Below are positions 36,209-45,744 of a stretch of DNA of 64,000 nt, one piece after another (position 1 is the first letter of the stretch; each line of letters opens with the position of its first letter). Origin of the DNA: CAWCKS01 sp963763485 (lineage in GTDB: Bacteria; Pseudomonadota; Alphaproteobacteria; Rhizobiales; Xanthobacteraceae); NCBI GenBank assembly GCA_963763485.1, contig CAVXOW010000007.1, positions 744,001 to 808,000 on the forward strand, given 5' to 3'. The translations under genes and the position numbers were made by a program. The notes below the pieces were generated by a model. It was given only the letters and a program-made list of their open reading frames with translations. It had not been told where the DNA came from and searched no databases.

Positions 36209-37086
36209 CGCCGGCGGATTACGAATACCTGCAGAAGCTTCTCAAGGATCGCTCGGGTCTGATCCTGTCGGCTGACAAGCGCTATCTGGTGGAGAGCCGG
36301 CTGATCCCGCTGGCGCGCCGGGGCGGCGTCGCGGGCATCACCGAACTCGTGCAGAAGATGAAGAGCGGCGCCGAGCCGCTGATCGTCAGCGTGGTCGAGG
36401 CAATGACCACGAACGAGACCTTCTTTTTCCGTGACAAGGTGCCATTCGACCATTTCAGCCAGACCATCATGCCGACGCTGCTCGAGGCGCGGAAAACGCG
36501 TCGCTCGATCCGCATCTGGTGCGCCGCGTGTTCGACCGGCCAGGAGCCGTACTCGCTCGCGATGATGCTGAAGGAGATGGGCGGAACGCTCGCTGGCTGG
36601 CGCACCGAGATTATCGCCACCGACCTCTCCCAGGAGGTGCTGGAAAAATCAAAAGCCGGAATCTTCAGCCAGTTCGAAGTCCAGCGCGGCCTCCCGATCC
36701 AGATGCTGGTGAGGTATTTTTCGCAGGTGAACGAGCTCTGGCAGATCTCCGCCGAGATCCGCAGCATGGTGCAGTTCAAGCAGCTCAACCTGCTGCAGGA
36801 TTTTTCGCACCTTGGCACCTTTGACGTGATCTTCTGTCGCAACGTGCTGATCTACTTCGACCTCGAGGCCAAGATCGACGTGCTTGACCGGCTCGCACGC
36901 GTCATCGAGCCGGACGGCTTTCTTACCCTTGGTGCGGCGGAAACCGTGGTCGGCGTCACCAACAGTTTTGCCCCGCATCCGGACCGCCGCGGCCTCTATC
37001 GTCCTGCAAACGTGCCAAGCATGCGCTCGCCGGCGCTTGCGCCGGCTGCGGGTGGCGTGTTGCGCATGGTGCAGGCGGCGCGCTGA
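36205..37086 (+). CDS. cheR: chemotaxis methyltransferase CheR
   Basis: A 293-residue CheR that methylates chemoreceptor glutamates with S-adenosylmethionine. The small N-terminal domain (residues 1-75) precedes the SAM domain with IRIWCAACSTGQEPYSLAM and DVIFCRNVLIYFD, both diagnostic. The start is a GTG at 36205 that overlaps the cheB stop (GTGA), a coupling usual for these genes. The C-terminus carries a short extra tail (MRSPALAPAAGGVLRMVQ). It ends the che operon. The chemoreceptor in this window lacks the CheR-docking pentapeptide. Confidence 0.93.
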   Translation: MTPADYEYLQKLLKDRSGLILSADKRYLVESRLIPLARRGGVAGITELVQKMKSGAEPLIVSVVEAMTTNETFFFRDKVPFDHFSQTIMPTLLEARKTRRSIRIWCAACSTGQEPYSLAMMLKEMGGTLAGWRTEIIATDLSQEVLEKSKAGIFSQFEVQRGLPIQMLVRYFSQVNELWQISAEIRSMVQFKQLNLLQDFSHLGTFDVIFCRNVLIYFDLEAKIDVLDRLARVIEPDGFLTLGAAETVVGVTNSFAPHPDRRGLYRPANVPSMRSPALAPAAGGVLRMVQAAR

Positions 37087-37263
37087 GCAGCCTTCGCACG
37101 TCGCGATAGAGGTCGCCGAGTGGGCAAAGCGAAAACGGGTCCGCCTTCTTGCGCCGAGCACTGACTTCGAAACTTACCGTCCGTCGAGACGCGACCATAG
37201 CTGTTTGCACGACGGCGCCGCTTCATCGCCTGTCGTCGTTGCCTCAAGGCGCGCTCCGAAAAC

Positions 37264-37291
37264 AAAAACCCCGCCATTTGCGGCGGGGTCA
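37264..37291 (-). terminator. terminator of ctrA
   Basis: On the minus strand a GACCCCGCC/GGCGGGGTT hairpin with a short loop (GCAAAT) is followed by TTTTGTTTT. It lies about 50 bp after the ctrA stop and is a typical intrinsic terminator. Confidence 0.78.
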
Positions 37292-37341
37292 GTCTGGGAG
37301 GAGAAGCCCTGCGTCGGGCTTCGGGAAAACCTCGAGAAATC

Positions 37342-38043
<702 letters not shown>

Positions 38044-38413
38044 GCCAGTCCCCTCTAATCGCCGCTCCGGGCGTCAGGTCGGCGCGCCAAACGGGGCGCG
38101 GGATAAACGCCTTAAAGCAACTGATTCGGACCCTGACCCGACATGGTTAACAAAACCTGATTCCTATACGCAAGATACCCGGGTGCAATTTTTGTCGAAT
38201 CGACCTAAGCTCTTGCCTGAAAAGCGGCTTTTGTAACCACGAGCGTTCAAGTTCCACTTTAAGAGCCAGATTTAACCAACTCTCACAACTCGACCTTCTT
38301 TCTGAGGGCACAAGTCGTCAGTCACTCAAAGACAGTGACGCAATGATTAATGATGCGGGTAAATACGACGTTAATGGTGCGGCGATGTGGTCCGAAAACG
38401 TTAGGTTTTCGCG
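38044..38413. promoter_or_regulatory. shared ctrA/fliI regulatory region with three GANTC sites
   Basis: Three GANTC sites, targets of the CcrM methylase, lie within 79 bp upstream of ctrA: 38123-38127, 38159-38163 and 38197-38201. A TTAACCAT sequence (minus strand, 38143-38150), which resembles a CtrA half-site, lies between the first two. TTAA elements also occur at 38273 and near 38345-38372. In Caulobacter, GANTC methylation and CtrA itself control the ctrA promoter; a similar arrangement here is inferred. Confidence 0.6.
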
Positions 38414-39739
38414 ATGAAGGCGCTCGCTGAGCAAATCGGCGATATCGACGGCGTCAACATTTATGGCCGCGTTGTCGGTGTGCGCGGCCTGATGGTCGAG
38501 GTTGCTGGACCCATTCACGCGATGTCAGTCGGCGCTCGCGTCGTCATTGAAACCGGCGTTGGGCGCTTCATCCCGTGCGAGGTCGTCGGCTTTGCTGGTG
38601 AAAACGCGGTGCTGATGCCGTTCGGCGGGCTCGAGGGGGTGCGCCGCGGCTGCCGCGCCGTCATTGCCAATGCCGCCTGTCAAATTCGGCCAAGCGCCGC
38701 CTGGCTCGGCCGCGTCCTCAACGCCATGGGCGAGCCGATCGACGGCAAGGGCCCATTGCCGCAAGGGCCTTCGCCGATGCCGTTTCGCAATGCGCCGCCG
38801 CCGGCCCATGCGCGCCGCCGCGTCGGTCCGGCGCTCGATCTCGGGGTGCGCGCGCTCAACACCTTCCTGACCTGCTGTCGCGGCCAGCGGCTCGGCATCT
38901 TCGCCGGTTCCGGCGTCGGCAAGTCCGTGCTGCTGTCGATGCTCGCCCGCAACGTCGATGCCGACGTCTCGGTGATCGGCCTCGTCGGCGAGCGCGGCCG
39001 CGAGGTGCAGGAATTCCTGCAGGACGATCTCGGCGACGAAGGTCTTGCGCGCTCCGTCGTCGTGGTCGCGACGTCGGACGAGCCTGCGTTGATGCGGCGG
39101 CAGGCGGCTTTCCTCACGCTGGCGATCGCCGAGTATTTCCGCGACGAGGACAAGGACGTGCTGGTGCTGATGGACTCGGTGACGCGCTTTGCGATGGCGC
39201 AGCGCGAAATCGGGCTGTCGGCCGGCGAGCCGCCGACCGCGAAGGGTTATACGCCGACCGTCTTCACCGAACTGCCGAAGCTGCTCGAGCGCGCCGGGCC
39301 CGGGATGGGCGAGGGCACCATCACCGGCATCTTCACCGTGCTGGTCGACGGCGATGACCACAACGAGCCGGTGGCGGACGCGGTACGCGGCATCCTCGAT
39401 GGCCACATCGTCATGGAGCGGGCGATCGCCGAGCGCGGCCGCTATCCGGCGATCAACGTGCTGAAGTCGGTGTCGCGGACCATGCCGAAATCGGCCAATC
39501 CGGACTACCTGCCGGTGCTGATGCGGGCGCGGCAGGTGATGGCGACCTATGCCGACATGGAGGAGTTGATCCGGCTTGGCGCCTATCGGCCGGGTTCCAG
39601 CAAGGAGGTCGACGAGGCGATCCGCCTGCACGGCCCGCTGGAGGATTTCCTGCGCCAGGCCAAGGACGAGGCCACCGGATTATTGGCCGGATACCAACAA
39701 CTTGAGCAGATCGTCGCGACCTTGGAAACGGAAAGCTAA
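38414..39739 (+). CDS. fliI: flagellar export ATPase FliI
   Basis: A 441-residue ATPase of the flagellar type III secretion apparatus. Walker A is GSGVGKS (residues 165-171) in LGIFAGSGVGKSVLLSMLAR. The DVSVIGLVGERGREVQEFL and VLVLMDSVTRFAMAQREIGL segments are typical of FliI/YscN ATPases and related to F1-beta. FliJ is encoded next, as expected of its coiled-coil stalk partner. The ATG at 38414 is preceded by GGTTTTCGCG without a strong ribosome site. The protein length is normal for FliI. Confidence 0.94.
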   Translation: MKALAEQIGDIDGVNIYGRVVGVRGLMVEVAGPIHAMSVGARVVIETGVGRFIPCEVVGFAGENAVLMPFGGLEGVRRGCRAVIANAACQIRPSAAWLGRVLNAMGEPIDGKGPLPQGPSPMPFRNAPPPAHARRRVGPALDLGVRALNTFLTCCRGQRLGIFAGSGVGKSVLLSMLARNVDADVSVIGLVGERGREVQEFLQDDLGDEGLARSVVVVATSDEPALMRRQAAFLTLAIAEYFRDEDKDVLVLMDSVTRFAMAQREIGLSAGEPPTAKGYTPTVFTELPKLLERAGPGMGEGTITGIFTVLVDGDDHNEPVADAVRGILDGHIVMERAIAERGRYPAINVLKSVSRTMPKSANPDYLPVLMRARQVMATYADMEELIRLGAYRPGSSKEVDEAIRLHGPLEDFLRQAKDEATGLLAGYQQLEQIVATLETES

Positions 39740-39851
39740 CTTTGCTCAGCCATCATCCCTACCGCTTTATTGTGAGTTCGCCGGCGGGGTCCTGTTTTGG
39801 GGGGCGCTGGCGTTGTCCCGCCTGTCAGGGACTTCTGGGGAGTACGAGTCG

Positions 39852-40268
39852 ATGAAGTCACGGGAAACGCTTATCCGCCTGAAGAAATTCCAGGTCGACG
39901 AGAAGCGCCGCCGGGTCGCCCAGATCGAGGGCATGATCGCCGAATTCCAGCGCATGTCCACCGATCTCGAGCGCGAGATCCAGACCGAGCAGGAGCGTGC
40001 CGGAATCAACGATCCGACCCACTTCGCCTATCCGACCTATGCCAAGGCCGCGATCCAGCGGCGCGAGAACCTCAATCGCTCGACCGACGAGTTGCGCGGT
40101 CAGCTCGAGGAAGCCCGCGGGCACCTCGCCGACGCCTTCGAGGACCTGAAGAAGGTCGAGATGCTCGACGAGCGTGACCAGGCGCGCGAGCGCGCCGAGG
40201 AGAACGCGCGCGACCAGGCCGACATGGATTCGATCGGCTTGATGCGCTCCCGCGTCGCGGTGGCCTGA
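39852..40268 (+). CDS. fliJ: flagellar export protein FliJ
   Basis: A 138-residue, highly charged coiled-coil protein following fliI. The ATG at 39852 is preceded by GGGGAGTACGAG. It begins MKSRETLIRLKKFQVDEKRR, the usual FliJ N-terminus, and remains helical to the end (LRGQLEEARGHLADAFEDL, RDQARERAEENARDQADMD). FliJ forms the central stalk of the export ATPase. The open frame extends upstream into the fliI 3' end but that part is a shadow. Confidence 0.9.
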   Translation: MKSRETLIRLKKFQVDEKRRRVAQIEGMIAEFQRMSTDLEREIQTEQERAGINDPTHFAYPTYAKAAIQRRENLNRSTDELRGQLEEARGHLADAFEDLKKVEMLDERDQARERAEENARDQADMDSIGLMRSRVAVA

Positions 40269-40303
40269 CGCGCTCGTCAGGTCTAGCTGCTTCAACAATC
40301 TGG

Positions 40304-40342
40304 TGAAAACGCCCGGGGCGGTGGTCGCTCCGGGCGTTTTGC
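40304..40342 (+). terminator. terminator of fliI-fliJ
   Basis: A hairpin with arms AAACGCCCGG and CCGGGCGTTTT around GGCGGTGGTCGCT lies about 35 bp after the fliJ stop, with a short T run on the plus strand. Confidence 0.75.
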
Positions 40343-40468
40343 GCGTCTTGTGGCTCCCGGAAGGCGCAAGGTATGGTACGAAAAATCCACTGCCGCCAGC
40401 CGCCGCAAGCTTGAGGGGGAGACGTGGTGCCAGGCACGCGACCGGTTCCACGGCATGGGGACGACTGA

Positions 40469-41017
40469 ATGCTGACGCCGACTGAACTGGTCTGGCTGAT
40501 CGCCGCGGTGGCCAAGGGCGACGAGCCGGCCTTCGAACGCCTTTACGCCGCCACCCGGGCGAAACTGTTCGGCGTCGTGCTGCGTATCTTGCGCCGACAG
40601 GATCTCGCGGAAGAGGTGATCCAGGAGTGCTACGTCAAGATCTGGAGTAACGCCGGGCAGTTCAATCCGTCGCTGGCATCGCCCATCACGTGGATGGTGT
40701 CGATCGCGCGCAACCGCGCCATCGACCTGATGCGCAAGCGCGGCGAAGTGTCGATCGAGGAGGAGCCGGACGCGATGGAGGTCGCCGCCGACAATCCCGA
40801 TCCGCTGGCGCGGCGGGAAATGAACGATGAGTTGAAGCGGCTGCTCGGATGCGTGGGCAAGCTCGAGCCGGAGCGGCAACGCCTGGTTCTGCTCGCCTAC
40901 TACAACGGCTGGAGCCGCGAGCAGCTGGCGGAGAAGTTCAATACGCCGGTCAACACGGTGAAAACCTGGTTGCGGCGGAGCATGCTGGAAATTCGTGAGT
41001 GCCTCGGATTGACGTAA
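40469..41017 (+). CDS. ECF-type RNA polymerase sigma factor
   Basis: A 182-residue sigma-70-family protein with only regions 2 and 4. Region 2 includes LYAATRAKLFGVVLRILRRQDLAEEVIQECYVKIW, and the -10-recognition part TWMVSIARNRAIDLMRKR. Region 4 includes LEPERQRLVLLAYYNGWSREQLAEKFNTPVNTVKTWLRRS, the helix-turn-helix for the -35 element. The partner anti-sigma gene starts 40 bp later. The pair resembles the SigK/RskA (ECF19-like) group. The inducing signal is unknown. Start ATG at 40469 after GGGGACGACTG. Confidence 0.88.
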   Translation: MLTPTELVWLIAAVAKGDEPAFERLYAATRAKLFGVVLRILRRQDLAEEVIQECYVKIWSNAGQFNPSLASPITWMVSIARNRAIDLMRKRGEVSIEEEPDAMEVAADNPDPLARREMNDELKRLLGCVGKLEPERQRLVLLAYYNGWSREQLAEKFNTPVNTVKTWLRRSMLEIRECLGLT

Positions 41018-41057
41018 TATGAGTAATGGCCTGACGTGAAGGTCGACGAAGCAACAG

Positions 41058-42048
41058 ATGATCGAGAACGAAGACCATATTGTGCTGGCCGCCGAATACG
41101 TCCTCGGGACGCTTGACGGCGACGAGCGCACGCAGGTCGAGACGATGATGAACGTCGACGAGGATTTTCAAGGCGCTGGTCGAGTCCTGGGAGCGTCGTC
41201 TCGGCGAACTGCATGCGATGGTCGCGGCCGTCGAGCCGCCGGAGCATGTGTGGGGCAAGATTCGCGGTGCGGTGTCCGCGATTGCGCCGAGCGCGGCATT
41301 TCGTCTGCCCGAACTGTCGACGCCGCCGTCGATCGCGCCCATCGTGCTGCACTCAATCGAAGTGCCGAGCGCCGACGTCACCATGCTGTCGTCGCGGGCG
41401 CGGCGCTGGCGCGGCATTGCGCAAGGCGTGACCGCGCTTGCGGCTTGCCTCGTCGCGTTGATCAGCGTGCAGACTTATCGGCCCGACCTGTTGCCGGAAG
41501 GGATGCGGCCGAAGGCTCCGGCTGTCGCGCCGGCGCGGCCGCTGGTTGCCGTGCTGTCGCGCGATGGCGGTCCGCCGGCGTTCGTCATGACCGTCGATGT
41601 TGCGTCGAAAACCTTCACGGTGCGGCGCGCCGGCGTCGATCCGGAAGGCACCAAGAGCTACGAGCTCTGGATGGTGTCCGACAAGTTCACGCAGCCGCGT
41701 TCGCTCGGCATCATCGGCAAGACCGACTTCACCGCCAAGGCGCAGCTCGCCTCCTACGACCAGGACACCGTCGACAACGCGACCTACGCGATCACGCTGG
41801 AGCCGCAGGGCGGCTCGCCGACCGGGCTGCCGACCTCGGCGCCGATTTTTGCGGGCAAGCTGATCGAGATCATGCCGCAGCCGCAGCCGAGACGCGCGGT
41901 AGCCTCGCGCACCACCGGTGCCGCGCAAGGCGTTGATCGCAGCAAAGAATTTTCGATTTTTGGTGGGTTTTGGCCGCGCGCGGGTGAGAGTGATTTTCGG
42001 CTGGGGGTGGTCGGCGGAAAACGGACGCGTGTTCAGAATATTAGGTGA
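41058..42048 (+). pseudogene. anti-sigma factor (RskA-like), frame broken by one base
   Basis: The first 35 residues from the ATG at 41058 (HIVLAAEYVLGTLDGDER) are the zinc-finger-like/anti-sigma N-terminus. The frame is lost at a TTTT run (41165-41168). With one T removed, GAGGATTTC AAG continues as KALVESWERRLGELHAMV and runs into the long frame that gives one transmembrane helix (GIAQGVTALAACLVALISV) and a RskA-type periplasmic domain (KSYELWMVSDKFTQPRSLGIIGKTDF; VDNATYAITLEPQGGSPTG). About 329 residues in all. If the break is real, the sigma factor would be free of control. It follows the sigma gene by 40 bp. The C-terminal 50 residues after LIEIMPQPQP look unusual and may also be read past the original end. 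Confidence 0.82.
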
Positions 42049-42190
42049 AGCTTCGGCGCACTTTTTATTACACTAGATTGAACAATCACTAGATGCAACT
42101 CTAGATTATTGCTTCGGCGAATATTCGTCGACGGATATTCGTCCGCGGATAATTGCCTGATGGGGCCGCTGAGAGCGGTTATGAACTCTC

Positions 42191-42422
42191 CTCGTCATTC
42201 CCCGCGCAAACGCGCCGCGTTTGCGCTGAGGGCGCGAGCCAACGGGTCCGCGCGAAGCGCGGCCCGATGACAGGCTCCGCGAGCGAGCCCGGAATCCATA
42301 ACCACGCGCGCGCTTGCGGCTTGCCGCATTCGCGCAATTTAGATGCGCGAGTGGCCCAAGGGCCACGCGCGAGGCGTATGGATTCGGGCCTGGCCTTTCG
42401 GGCCATCCCGGAATGACGCGAG
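42191..42422. repeat. MITE-like intergenic repeat with terminal inverted repeats
   Basis: About 230 bp bounded by CTCGTCATTCC on the left and the inverse GGAATGACGCGAG on the right. It contains internal GC-rich inverted repeats such as GGCCTTTCGGGCC. It has no coding frame of its own. The GTCATTCCGGGATGGCC-type end is characteristic of dispersed repeats in Bradyrhizobium genomes. It fills the gap after the anti-sigma gene. Confidence 0.6.
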
Positions 42423-42447
42423 AGGAAATGCATCGCCCCGCAAAAAG

Positions 42448-42474
42448 AAACGCCCCTTGGGGAGAGGGGCGTTT
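42448..42474 (-). terminator. intrinsic terminator of the small membrane-protein gene
   Basis: Perfect 9-bp arms AAACGCCCC and GGGGCGTTT with a 9-base loop, followed on the minus strand by TTTCTTTTTGCGG. It lies 80 bp after the stop of the 68-residue gene. Confidence 0.78.
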
Positions 42475-42553
42475 CCGTAGAGTCACTTGGGTACTTGGGG
42501 GTCGCTTATTAGCCCGAACGTTCCCTGGGGACGGGGAGCGCGCCGGGATCTCG

Positions 42554-42760
42554 TTATCGCACCATCGTCTGACCCGACGTGGTGACCATGACCGGCTTGC
42601 CGGCCTTGATGACTTGCACGCGCTCGGTCTGGGCATACTGGTCGCCCGTATTGACCCGCGCGGAAATTCCAATTCCAGCGACCGCAGTTGCTGCAAGCAA
42701 CGCGACTGCGACGATCTTCAAATGCGTCGCGCGGTCGGCAGTATAAAATGTATGGTTCAT
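42554..42760 (-). CDS. small membrane or exported protein, 68 aa
   Basis: A 68-residue protein with a polar start (NHTFYTADRATHLK), one hydrophobic helix (IVAVALLAATAVAGIGISA) and a C-terminal part with VQVIKAGKPVMVTTSGQTMVR. I recall short proteins of this pattern as conserved hypotheticals in Bradyrhizobium, but I know no function. An ATG with a GGAGGCCGAAATG ribosome site starts it and a good terminator follows, so it looks like a real single-gene transcript. Confidence 0.7.
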   Translation of the reverse strand: MNHTFYTADRATHLKIVAVALLAATAVAGIGISARVNTGDQYAQTERVQVIKAGKPVMVTTSGQTMVR

Positions 42761-42960
42761 TTCGGCCTCCGCTGCTCTTCGCTGCGCACAAGGTTGTTCT
42801 TGTGAACTCGCCGCTCAGGCAGCTTGGTTCAAAGCAAAGCTATGGAGGGGGCCCGCCGTTCCAAATAGGCGATCACAAGGCCGTGAATAGACGTGAAAAG
42901 GCGTGTTCCGGGCTTGCCTGTGACATTTGCGGAATCAGTGGGAACCGGCGTTCGTGCGCT

Positions 42961-43070
42961 CCCTCCCCCCTTGTGGGGGAGGGTTGGGGAGGGGGGGTGG
43001 TTGCGAGTGAACGAGGCCTTCGTCCCTCACTACGACCCCCACCCCTAACCCTCCCCCACAAGGGGGAGGG
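42961..43070. repeat. G/C-rich palindromic intergenic repeat (copy 1)
   Basis: A TTGTGGGGGAGGGTTGGGG arm and its complement (CCCCTAACCCTCCCCCACAA) surround about 50 bp. The same family recurs at about 45570-45663. Located between the small gene and the 3' end of flhA. Confidence 0.65.
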
Positions 43071-43116
43071 GAACAGCAAACGCAGCCGCGTCAATTCCGT
43101 TCAATGCTCACAGTCC

Positions 43117-45375
43117 TCAAATACTTCCCACCGTCTTCAGCCGCGCCCGCGGGTGGATTTCGGACTGCGACATCACAGCGGTCTGGGCCCGGAAGCGCTC
43201 GACCAGGGAGCGGACGAACGGGCGGATCGAGGCCGAGGTCACCAGCACCGGGTTCTCGCCTTCGCGGGCGGCCTGCTCGAAGCGGTCGCGCACCAGGTTG
43301 ATGAATTCCGAGAGCTTTGACGGCTGCATCGCGAGATTGCGGTCGTCGCCGGTGCCGATGATCAATTCCGCGAACGACTGCTCCCACTTCGCCGACAGCG
43401 CGATCAGCGGCAGGTAGCCGTTGAGCGAGGTGTTTTGCGCGCAGATTTGCCGGGCGAGGCGGGCGCGGACGTGCTCGACGATGGTGGCGGGGTTGCGCGT
43501 GAACGCGACCGCGTCGGCAATGCCCTCGAGGATGGTCGAGAGGTCGCGCACCGAGATGCGCTCGGCGAGCAGGAGCTGCAGCACGCGCTGGATGCCGGAG
43601 GCGGTGATCTGCGCCGGCACGATATCCTTGACCAGCTCGGACTGCTCCTTCGGCAGCTCCTTCAGGAGCTTCTGCACCTCGCCGTAGGACAACAGCTCCG
43701 ACATGTTGTTCTTCAGGAGCTCGGTGAGGTGGGTCGACAGCACGGTTGCGGCGTCGACCACGGTGTAGCCCTTGAGCGAGGCCTCTTCCTTCAGCCCGGC
43801 ATCGACCCAGGTCGCGGGCAGGCCGAAGGTCGGCTCGGTGGTGTGGATGCCGGGCACCGAAACCTGGCCGCCGGCCGGGTCCATCACCATGTAATTCGCC
43901 GGCCAGATCCGTCCCGTGCCGGCATCGACCTCCTTGATCTTGATGACGTAGGTGTTGGCCTCGAGCTGCACGTTGTCGAGGATGCGCACCGCCGGCATCA
44001 CGAATCCCATCTCGATCGCCAGCGAGCGGCGCAGCGCCTTGATCTGCTCGGTCAGGCGATCGGTGCCGTCGGGGCCGTTGACCAGCGGCAACAGCGCGTA
44101 GCCGAGCTCGATCTTGAGATCGTCCATCTTCAGCGCGCTCGAGATCGGCTCTTCGGTCGGCGCGGCGGCGCCGCCGGCGGCGGGCGCATCGCTCGCGGCC
44201 AGCGCCTCGGCGGCCTTCGCGGCCTTCCCCCTGTTCGATTTCCAGGCGAAGAACGCGGCGCCACCGCCGAGCGCAAGGAACGGCAAGGTCGGAATCCCCG
44301 GCAGCATCGCCATGATGATCATCACCGCCGCCGACATGCCGAGTGCGCGCGGATAGCCGGACAGTTGCCCGAGCAGCGCCTTGTCGGCGGCGCCGCTGAC
44401 GCCGGCCTTCGACACCAGAAGGCCCGCCGCGGTCGACACGATCAGCGCCGGGATCTGGGTAACGAGGCCGTCGCCGACCGTGAGAATGGTGTAGGCGCTG
44501 GCGGCGTCGGTGAAGCTCATGCCCTGCTGGGCGATGCCGATGATCATGCCGCCGATCACGTTGATGAACACGACCAGCAGGCCGGCGACGGCGTCGCCGC
44601 GCACGAATTTGGAGGCGCCGTCCATCGCGCCGAAGAAGCCGCTTTCGTCTTCAAGGGCCTTGCGGCGCTCCTTGGCGACCTTCTCGTCGATCAGGCCGGC
44701 GGAGAGGTCGGCGTCGATCGCCATCTGCTTGCCGGGCATCGCGTCGAGGTGGAAGCGCGCGGCGACCTCGGCGATGCGGCCCGAACCCTTGGTGATGACG
44801 ACGAAGTTGACGATCACCAGGATCGCGAAAACGATGATGCCGATGACGAAGTTGCCGGCCATCACGAAATTGCCGAACGCCTCGATGACGTGGCCCGCGG
44901 CGGCCGTGCCCTCGTGGCCGTGCGCCAGGATCAGCCGCGTCGAAGCGAGGTTCAGCGACAGCCGCAGCATCGTCGAGATCAACAGGACGGTCGGAAACGA
45001 CGAGAATTCCAGCGGCGCGTGAATGAACAGCGACGTCATCAGGATCAGGATCGACAGCGTGATCGAGACCGCCAGAAACAGGTCGAGGATGATCGACGGC
45101 AGCGGCAGGATCAGCACGACCAGGATGGTCAGGATGCCGATCGCAAGCGCGATATCGCCGCGGCGGAGCAGCGCGCCGATTTCGGCGAGACTGAATCCGG
45201 AAAGCCCTGGCGCGTCGATTGCGCCGCCCTTCACATCCACCATGGTCGCCGCATCATCCCGGGTATGCCGCTCGCGCGAGCCAAACGTCTGCGCGGCGGC
45301 CTGGGGGCCACCGGCTCGAAAGTGCGGTACCGCGCTGGCGTCCACGGGGTCTCCCGTTTCAGTTGCCGACGACAC
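43117..45375 (-). CDS. flhA: flagellar biosynthesis protein FlhA
   Basis: A large inner-membrane component of the flagellar type III export gate, up to 752 residues. The N-terminal half has about eight transmembrane segments, with the FHIPEP-type signature region around MLRLSLNLASTRLIL and ARFHLDAMPGKQMAIDADL. The cytoplasmic domain (about residues 420-752) binds export substrates and ends with LVERFRAQTAVMSQSEIHPRARLKTVGSI. The longest frame starts with a GTG at 45375; the ATG at 45243 (MVDVKGGAIDAPG) matches known starts better and would give 708 residues. The residues between them are polar and unlike FlhA. flhB or flhF genes are not adjacent. Confidence 0.93.
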   Translation of the reverse strand: MSSATETGDPVDASAVPHFRAGGPQAAAQTFGSRERHTRDDAATMVDVKGGAIDAPGLSGFSLAEIGALLRRGDIALAIGILTILVVLILPLPSIILDLFLAVSITLSILILMTSLFIHAPLEFSSFPTVLLISTMLRLSLNLASTRLILAHGHEGTAAAGHVIEAFGNFVMAGNFVIGIIVFAILVIVNFVVITKGSGRIAEVAARFHLDAMPGKQMAIDADLSAGLIDEKVAKERRKALEDESGFFGAMDGASKFVRGDAVAGLLVVFINVIGGMIIGIAQQGMSFTDAASAYTILTVGDGLVTQIPALIVSTAAGLLVSKAGVSGAADKALLGQLSGYPRALGMSAAVMIIMAMLPGIPTLPFLALGGGAAFFAWKSNRGKAAKAAEALAASDAPAAGGAAAPTEEPISSALKMDDLKIELGYALLPLVNGPDGTDRLTEQIKALRRSLAIEMGFVMPAVRILDNVQLEANTYVIKIKEVDAGTGRIWPANYMVMDPAGGQVSVPGIHTTEPTFGLPATWVDAGLKEEASLKGYTVVDAATVLSTHLTELLKNNMSELLSYGEVQKLLKELPKEQSELVKDIVPAQITASGIQRVLQLLLAERISVRDLSTILEGIADAVAFTRNPATIVEHVRARLARQICAQNTSLNGYLPLIALSAKWEQSFAELIIGTGDDRNLAMQPSKLSEFINLVRDRFEQAAREGENPVLVTSASIRPFVRSLVERFRAQTAVMSQSEIHPRARLKTVGSI

Positions 45376-45502
45376 GCGACTTCACCACCACATTCACTGG
45401 GCAAAATTTGCCCGGTGCATGGTTAGCAAAGGGTTAACGGGGTGAGCTCTCGCGGCACGACGAAATCAGGTTGAGGCTACCGCGCCATTCGCAGTGGTCG
45501 GC

Positions 45503-45663
45503 CCTCCCCATCGCAAGTCGGGCTTGCCCGACTTGCGCATTACAATGCGCATCCGGGGCAGGCCCCGGATGCGGTGGGAGGGTTGGGGAGGGGGGTCCAT
45601 CGTGGGACACAGGTCTCGCGACTCGCTACCACCCCCACCCCTACCCCACGAGGGGGAGGGGAA
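45503..45663. repeat. palindromic intergenic repeat (copy 2, compound)
   Basis: It contains a perfect hairpin with 11-bp arms (GCAAGTCGGGC, 45513-45523, and its complement), a GCATCCGGGG/CCCCGGATGC hairpin, and then the GTGGGAGGGTTGGGGAGGGGG to CCCCCACCCCTACCCCAC palindrome also seen at 42961. It is non-coding and separates flhA from the CPBP gene. Confidence 0.6.
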
Positions 45664-45744
45664 GCGCGAGCCAAGCTTCATCGTGCTTTAACGCTCCCGA
45701 GAACGTGGATTGTTTTACGGCGACGAAGCATTGCGATTCGTGAG

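Noticed and set aside
43435..45426. 663-residue plus-strand frame
   Set aside because: Antisense of flhA; composition is Asp/His/Arg-rich and low in hydrophobic residues.
42961..45663. G-rich repeats as a possible CRISPR array
   Set aside because: They are single palindromes separated by genes, with no regular spacers and no cas genes.
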